Shown in pieces: positions 60,282 through 64,000 of a DNA stretch of 64,000 nt. Both the position numbers and the translations under genes were made by a program. The stretch comes from Phenylobacterium sp. (GTDB lineage: Bacteria; Pseudomonadota; Alphaproteobacteria; Caulobacterales; Caulobacteraceae). The stretch is from contig SSMU01000015.1 of NCBI GenBank assembly GCA_004799545.1, positions 39,357 through 103,356 of the forward strand, read 5' to 3'. Within the stretch, counting starts at the first letter, position 1. Each line of letters starts with the position of its first letter. Below the pieces are notes generated by a model. It ran no database searches. It worked only from the letters and a program-made list of their open reading frames with translations, and was not told where the DNA came from.

Positions 60282-60328
60282 ACCGCCTCCCGTGCCAGCA
60301 TCTGCCGGCATCGCGCGGGAGGTCGGCC

Positions 60329-61141
60329 ATGGCCGCAATGATGGACGAGGTGACGGGGTTCGAGAGTGTGGTCTCGCGCCTCGCGGACCATGTGGCGACG
60401 ATCACCCTCAACCGGCCGCATCGGCGCAACGCCCTGAACTATCAGGCCTATGACCAGCTGGAGGCGAGCCTCAGGGCTGCGTCGGAAGACCCGGACGTGC
60501 GCTGTGTGGTGGTGACCGGCGCCGATCCCGCCTTCTGCTCCGGGGACGACGTGGGGGAGATCATGGCCGGCCCGAAAGCGGTCTCGGCCGCCGCCGCGCC
60601 CCGCGAACCTGCGCCGACGCCCGCCGCCATGGCCGCGCTGGAGTGCGCCAAGCCGCTGATCGCCGCGGTCAATGGCGCCGCGGTGGGCTGGGGCATGGAG
60701 CTCGCCCTGTTCGCCGACATCCGCATCGCCTCGGAGCGGGCGAAATTCGGGGAGCTGTTCGTCAAGCGCGGCCTGACCTGCGACGTCGGCGGCTTCTACC
60801 GCCTGCCGGCCGTCGTCGGCCCGGCCAAGGCCGCCGAGCTGCTGTTCACCGGCGACATCATCGACGCGGGCGAGGCCCTGCGCATCGGCCTGGTCAGCGA
60901 GCTGACGGCGCACGACGACCTGCTGGCCCGCGCGCTGGCGCTGGCCGGCCGCATCGCCGCCAATCCGCCGCTGGCCGTCCAGGCGCTGAAGGCTGGCCTC
61001 GCCCGCACCGCCTATGGCGACCCGCGCGAAATCGGGACCTGGGCCATGGGCGAGATCCGCCGGCTGATGCGCACCGCAGATCACCGGGAAGGCGTGGCGA
61101 GCTTCCTGGAAAAGCGTGAGCCGGTGTTCACCGGCCGCTAG
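60329..61141 (+). CDS. Enoyl-CoA hydratase/isomerase family protein
   Basis: A 270-residue crotonase. Oxyanion-hole segments are AFCSGDDVGEIM and NGAAVGWGMELALFADIRIA. The second catalytic region is FVKRGLTCDVGGFYRLP, with an Asp where some hydratases have Glu. GGGAGG precedes the start. It is divergent from the epoxide hydrolase operon and 12 bases ahead of an SDR, so a hydration-then-oxidation pair acting on an acyl-CoA is likely but unproven. Confidence 0.87.
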   Translation: MAAMMDEVTGFESVVSRLADHVATITLNRPHRRNALNYQAYDQLEASLRAASEDPDVRCVVVTGADPAFCSGDDVGEIMAGPKAVSAAAAPREPAPTPAAMAALECAKPLIAAVNGAAVGWGMELALFADIRIASERAKFGELFVKRGLTCDVGGFYRLPAVVGPAKAAELLFTGDIIDAGEALRIGLVSELTAHDDLLARALALAGRIAANPPLAVQALKAGLARTAYGDPREIGTWAMGEIRRLMRTADHREGVASFLEKREPVFTGR

Positions 61142-61153
61142 GAGAGCCGAGCC

Positions 61154-61927
61154 ATGAGCGATCCGTCCAGCCGTTCGGTGCGCGGCCTCACCGTCCTTAT
61201 CACCGGCGCCGCCAGCGGCATGGGCCGGGCGACCGCCGAGGTGTTCGCGGCCGATGGCGCCAACGTCGCCGCCACCGATCTCTCCGAGGCCGCCGTCCGC
61301 GCGGTCGCCGACGACCTCAAGGCCCGCGGCCTGAACGCCGAGGCCTGGGCCCTGGACGTGGCCGATCCCGCGGCCATCGTCCGCGTCACCGATGCGGTCG
61401 CGGCCCGCTTCGGCGGCCTGGACATCCTGATCAACAACGCCGGCATCTCGGCCTTCGCGGCGATCGATGCGGAGGGCTACGAGGCGGTCTGGGACCGCGC
61501 CTTCGCCATCCTGATCACCGCCCACCAGCGGCTGGTCCGCGCGGCCCTGCCCTATCTGCGCAAGTCCGCCAGCCCACGGATCGTCAACATCGCCTCCACC
61601 GAGGCCCTGGGCGCGACGGCGCGCGACAGCCCCTATTCGGCGGCCAAGTCGGCCGTGACCGGCCTCACCCGGGCGCTGGCCGTCGAGCTCGGCAAGGAAG
61701 GCATCACCGTCAACTGCATCTGTCCGGGGCCGATCCTCACCGGCATGACCGAAGGCCTCGCCGAGGCCGACCGCCAGACCTTCGCCCACCGGCGCACGGC
61801 GCTGCGCCGCTACGGCCGGCCCGACGAGGTGGCGCACATGACCCTCAGCCTCTGCCTGCCGGCGGCGTCCTACATCACGGGCGCGGTGATCCCGGTCGAC
61901 GGCGGCCTGATGGCCCGCAACGCCTGA
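61154..61927 (+). CDS. Short-chain dehydrogenase/reductase (SDR)
   Basis: A 257-residue classical SDR. The cofactor loop is TGAASGMG, INNAG follows, Ser lies in NIASTEA and YSAAKSA supplies the Tyr-Lys pair. The end YITGAVIPVDGGL is standard. It follows the crotonase by 12 bases with AGGAGAG as its ribosome site and so is co-transcribed with it. It probably oxidises the hydroxy product of the crotonase. Confidence 0.9.
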   Translation: MSDPSSRSVRGLTVLITGAASGMGRATAEVFAADGANVAATDLSEAAVRAVADDLKARGLNAEAWALDVADPAAIVRVTDAVAARFGGLDILINNAGISAFAAIDAEGYEAVWDRAFAILITAHQRLVRAALPYLRKSASPRIVNIASTEALGATARDSPYSAAKSAVTGLTRALAVELGKEGITVNCICPGPILTGMTEGLAEADRQTFAHRRTALRRYGRPDEVAHMTLSLCLPAASYITGAVIPVDGGLMARNA

Positions 61928-61937
61928 CAGACGATCT

Positions 61938-62228
61938 CTAGGTGGTCGGCGCCGGCTTGCGGGTCGCGCCGAGCGGCGGGGCGAACTTCGGCGTCATCGC
62001 CGCGTGCTCCTCGAGCGCGTCGACCACCAGCTCCAGCCGCTCGGGCAGGGGCTGGGCCTCCACCGTGCGGAACAGGCCCTGCAGCCCGCCGTCGATCCGC
62101 GCCAGGCGGCGCTGTCGCTCGGCGGCCCGCGCCCTGGTCCACAGGACCAGGGTCGCTCCGGCGGCCAGGGGCCAGACGATGGCGGTCGAGGCGGCGGCGA
62201 ACTGAAGCGGGGTGGCGAACATGCTCAT
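61938..62228 (-). CDS. Small single-helix membrane protein, unknown function
   Basis: A 96-residue protein with one N-terminal membrane segment (about 10-30, AAASTAIVWPLAAGATLVLW) and a cytoplasmic charged helix (RARAAERQRRLARIDGG). The tail is proline-rich. The shape resembles small anchored coiled-coil proteins. I do not recognise a family. It is convergent with the SDR (10 bases apart) and downstream of the sulfotransferase on the same strand. Confidence 0.6.
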   Translation of the reverse strand: MSMFATPLQFAAASTAIVWPLAAGATLVLWTRARAAERQRRLARIDGGLQGLFRTVEAQPLPERLELVVDALEEHAAMTPKFAPPLGATRKPAPTT

Positions 62229-62325
62229 GGGTGGAGCCTTTGCAGAACCGAACGAACAAGCGGCAGCGGCCGGGTTCCATCAATAACAAATGACGTGCGA
62301 AGCGGCGCCGTGCCCGACAGCGCGC

Positions 62326-63159
62326 TCAAGAGGCCGTGATCAGCCCGCGGTACTCGGTCCAGAACTCCACGAAGTCCGCGCATTCCTCGCGGAACCGCTC
62401 GCACCATTGCTGGCCGATGTCGCTCTTCGATTGCTGGACGGTGTCGGAGGGCGTCGGGCGCGCGCCCAGCCGCATGTCGAAGGCGTTGGCCAGGTTGCGG
62501 ATCGCGGCGTCCACGTCCTGGGCGACGTGCTCGTAGGTCAGGTCGATGGCCGGGGCGCCCGCCTGGGCGATGAACCGCCGCCAATGGTATTCCTGGTTGA
62601 GGATGTTCCGCGCGTGGACCTTCACCTTGGCGGCGTCGTAGGCGACCTGCTCGTGCCAGGGATCGAAGGCCTGGGTGTTCACGTCGCGCTCGTGCCAGAT
62701 GTTGCTCTCGACGGCCAACGCCAGCGATACCGCCTGGGCGACGAAGTCGTCGCGGCGCAGGTGCACGACCAGGTCGATCGGGTCGAGCAGGGTCTCGAAC
62801 AGGCCGAGCTTGCGCGCCTCCTGGAAGCGCCACCAGTCGGTCTTGATCCCGAAGATCCCCTGCCGCGACACAAACGAGCCGGTGACGTAGCGCTCGTAGT
62901 CCTCGAGGTTGGGATGCGGGAACAGCCGGTCGAACTCGGAGATGTAGCTCTCGTTGAGGAACTCCATCGGGAAGCCCAGCTCGCCGTAGTCGGCGATGCG
63001 CGCGCAGAGGAAGGTGCTGCCGGAGCGGGCCGAGGTGGCGATCAGGTAGCGCTTCTTGGGCTCGGCCGTGGACAGGCGCGCGAAGAACGGGCTCGCAGGC
63101 CGCCGCTCCAGCCGATCGCGCAATAGTTCAAGCACTTCCGGCCCCTGGGAATCCAGCAC
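62326..63159 (-). CDS. Stf0-family sulfotransferase
   Basis: A 277-residue sulfotransferase. The PAPS 5'-phosphosulfate loop is IATSARSGSTFLCARI near residue 40, and the Stf0-like block QGIFGIKTDWW follows. A later VVHLRRDDFVAQAVSLALA holds the 3'-phosphate-binding Arg/Ser pair. In mycobacteria Stf0 sulfates trehalose; the acceptor here could be a sugar, lipid or glycan. The start is a GTG at 63159 immediately downstream of the rRNA-operon terminator. No other sulfur-activation genes are present. Confidence 0.84.
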   Translation of the reverse strand: MLDSQGPEVLELLRDRLERRPASPFFARLSTAEPKKRYLIATSARSGSTFLCARIADYGELGFPMEFLNESYISEFDRLFPHPNLEDYERYVTGSFVSRQGIFGIKTDWWRFQEARKLGLFETLLDPIDLVVHLRRDDFVAQAVSLALAVESNIWHERDVNTQAFDPWHEQVAYDAAKVKVHARNILNQEYHWRRFIAQAGAPAIDLTYEHVAQDVDAAIRNLANAFDMRLGARPTPSDTVQQSKSDIGQQWCERFREECADFVEFWTEYRGLITAS

Positions 63160-63274
63160 CCGAACTTACCTCGCGCTGCGTTGGGAATATGACTCAACCG
63201 CAACAACTACACGTTGCGCGTTCACAATTCCGTCGTTCACGTCAGGATTTTTCCGCGCTGAGATTTTCTGGCCG

Positions 63275-63310
63275 AAACGCGAAACGGCCCCGCATTGCTG
63301 CGGGGCCGTT
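63275..63310 (-). terminator. Intrinsic terminator of the rRNA operon
   Basis: A perfect 12-base stem (63283-63294 with 63299-63310, AACGGCCCCGCA and its complement) closes on a TTGC loop. On the minus strand it is followed by TTTCGCGTTTCGG. It lies just beyond the 3' end of the initiator tRNA, so it would end the 23S-5S-tRNA transcript. Confidence 0.85.
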
Positions 63311-63316
63311 CGATCT

Positions 63317-63393
<77 letters not shown>

Positions 63394-63449
63394 GCAAAGC
63401 CGGTGTCGTGGATCGTGAATTGAAGGGTGACCTGTGCATCCGCTTGGTA

Positions 63450-63567
63450 GACCTGGCAGCGACCTACTCTCCCGCGCCTTAAGACGAAGTACCATTGGCC
63501 CAGGGGGGCTTAACGACCGAGTTCGGAATGGGATCGGGTGGGGACCCCCCGGCATAACCACCAGGTC
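63450..63567 (-). rRNA. rrf: 5S ribosomal RNA
   Basis: About 118 bases. The terminal helix pairs GACCTGG at the 5' end (63567) with CCAGGTC at the 3' end. The conserved CCCGATCCCATTCCGAACTC core and the GAGAGTAGGTC segment are present. It lies between 23S and the initiator tRNA. Ends are accurate to a base or two. Confidence 0.95.
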
Positions 63568-63631
63568 AACAAAGCGGATGCGAAGACATCATTGCTAGCT
63601 CTGCACAACGCAAAGCATTCATGAGTTTTGA

Positions 63632-64000
<369 letters not shown>

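Noticed and set aside
56077..61141. The two crotonase genes on either side of the GST genes as a recent duplication
   Set aside because: Their oxyanion-hole and second catalytic segments differ too much by eye for a recent copy.

Overview
This 64 kb window is high-GC, densely coded chromosomal DNA with no phage, insertion sequence or CRISPR array that I can see. Its gene content suggests an aerobic alphaproteobacterium of the Caulobacterales, most likely Phenylobacterium or a close relative: many short-chain dehydrogenases, crotonases, CoA-transferase and glutathione S-transferase genes, a CYP153-type P450, an UrcA-family protein, a TonB-dependent receptor and a succinoglycan-type polysaccharide locus. 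The genus is inferred from gene content, not from a marker-gene comparison.

Layout. 1-5.8 kb: a hybrid histidine kinase cut by the left edge, a TrmH-family RNA methyltransferase, a CYP153-like P450, a small membrane protein, a VOC protein and a 2-oxoglutarate oxygenase. 5.8-16.2 kb: acyl-CoA and short-chain metabolism, with a TesB-like thioesterase, a pirin, a tightly coupled minus-strand operon (SDR, NIPSNAP, CoA-transferase, enoyl-CoA hydratase), a beta-propeller lipoprotein, pabB, a Crp/Fnr regulator, and a malonyl-CoA synthetase coupled to a DUF1330 gene. 16.2-22.8 kb: phosphoenolpyruvate carboxylase, then the ybbA/ybbP-like ABC exporter divergent from tesA.

22.8-40.8 kb: an exopolysaccharide locus resembling rhizobial succinoglycan (exo) clusters. 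It has an ExoY-like initiating sugar transferase, six further glycosyltransferases (ExoM-, ExoA-, ExoL- and ExoO/U-like among them), an outer-membrane export protein, a polymerase-regulating tyrosine autokinase, a Wzy-like polymerase, a Wzx-like flippase and two GH16 glycanases. One glycanase is a large RTX protein of ExsH type; the other is a lipoprotein of ExoK type. The parts form a complete Wzx/Wzy-dependent pathway plus trimming enzymes. No acetyl-, succinyl- or pyruvyl-transferase genes are visible, nor is the type I exporter the RTX glycanase would need.

40.8-53 kb: lactate dehydrogenase, a Gly/Ala-rich secreted protein, a hotdog protein, a cytochrome b561 with cytochrome c', an AsmA protein, a second sugar transferase, an alpha/beta hydrolase, rlmJ, topoisomerase IB, a luciferase-like monooxygenase and arylamine N-acetyltransferase. 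52.7-63.2 kb: a TonB-dependent receptor without a signal peptide, an SDR, an UrcA protein, a coupled epoxide hydrolase/three-GST/crotonase operon divergent from a crotonase-SDR pair, and a Stf0 sulfotransferase. 63.3-64 kb: the end of an rRNA operon on the minus strand (23S, 5S, initiator tRNA) with its terminator.

Genes are packed tightly. Many same-strand neighbours overlap by ATGA, GTGA or TGATG, and four convergent pairs share one CTAG tetranucleotide as both stop codons. No gene-free stretch exceeds 300 bases; the longest are about 230 bases (29706-29935 and 55582-55806).
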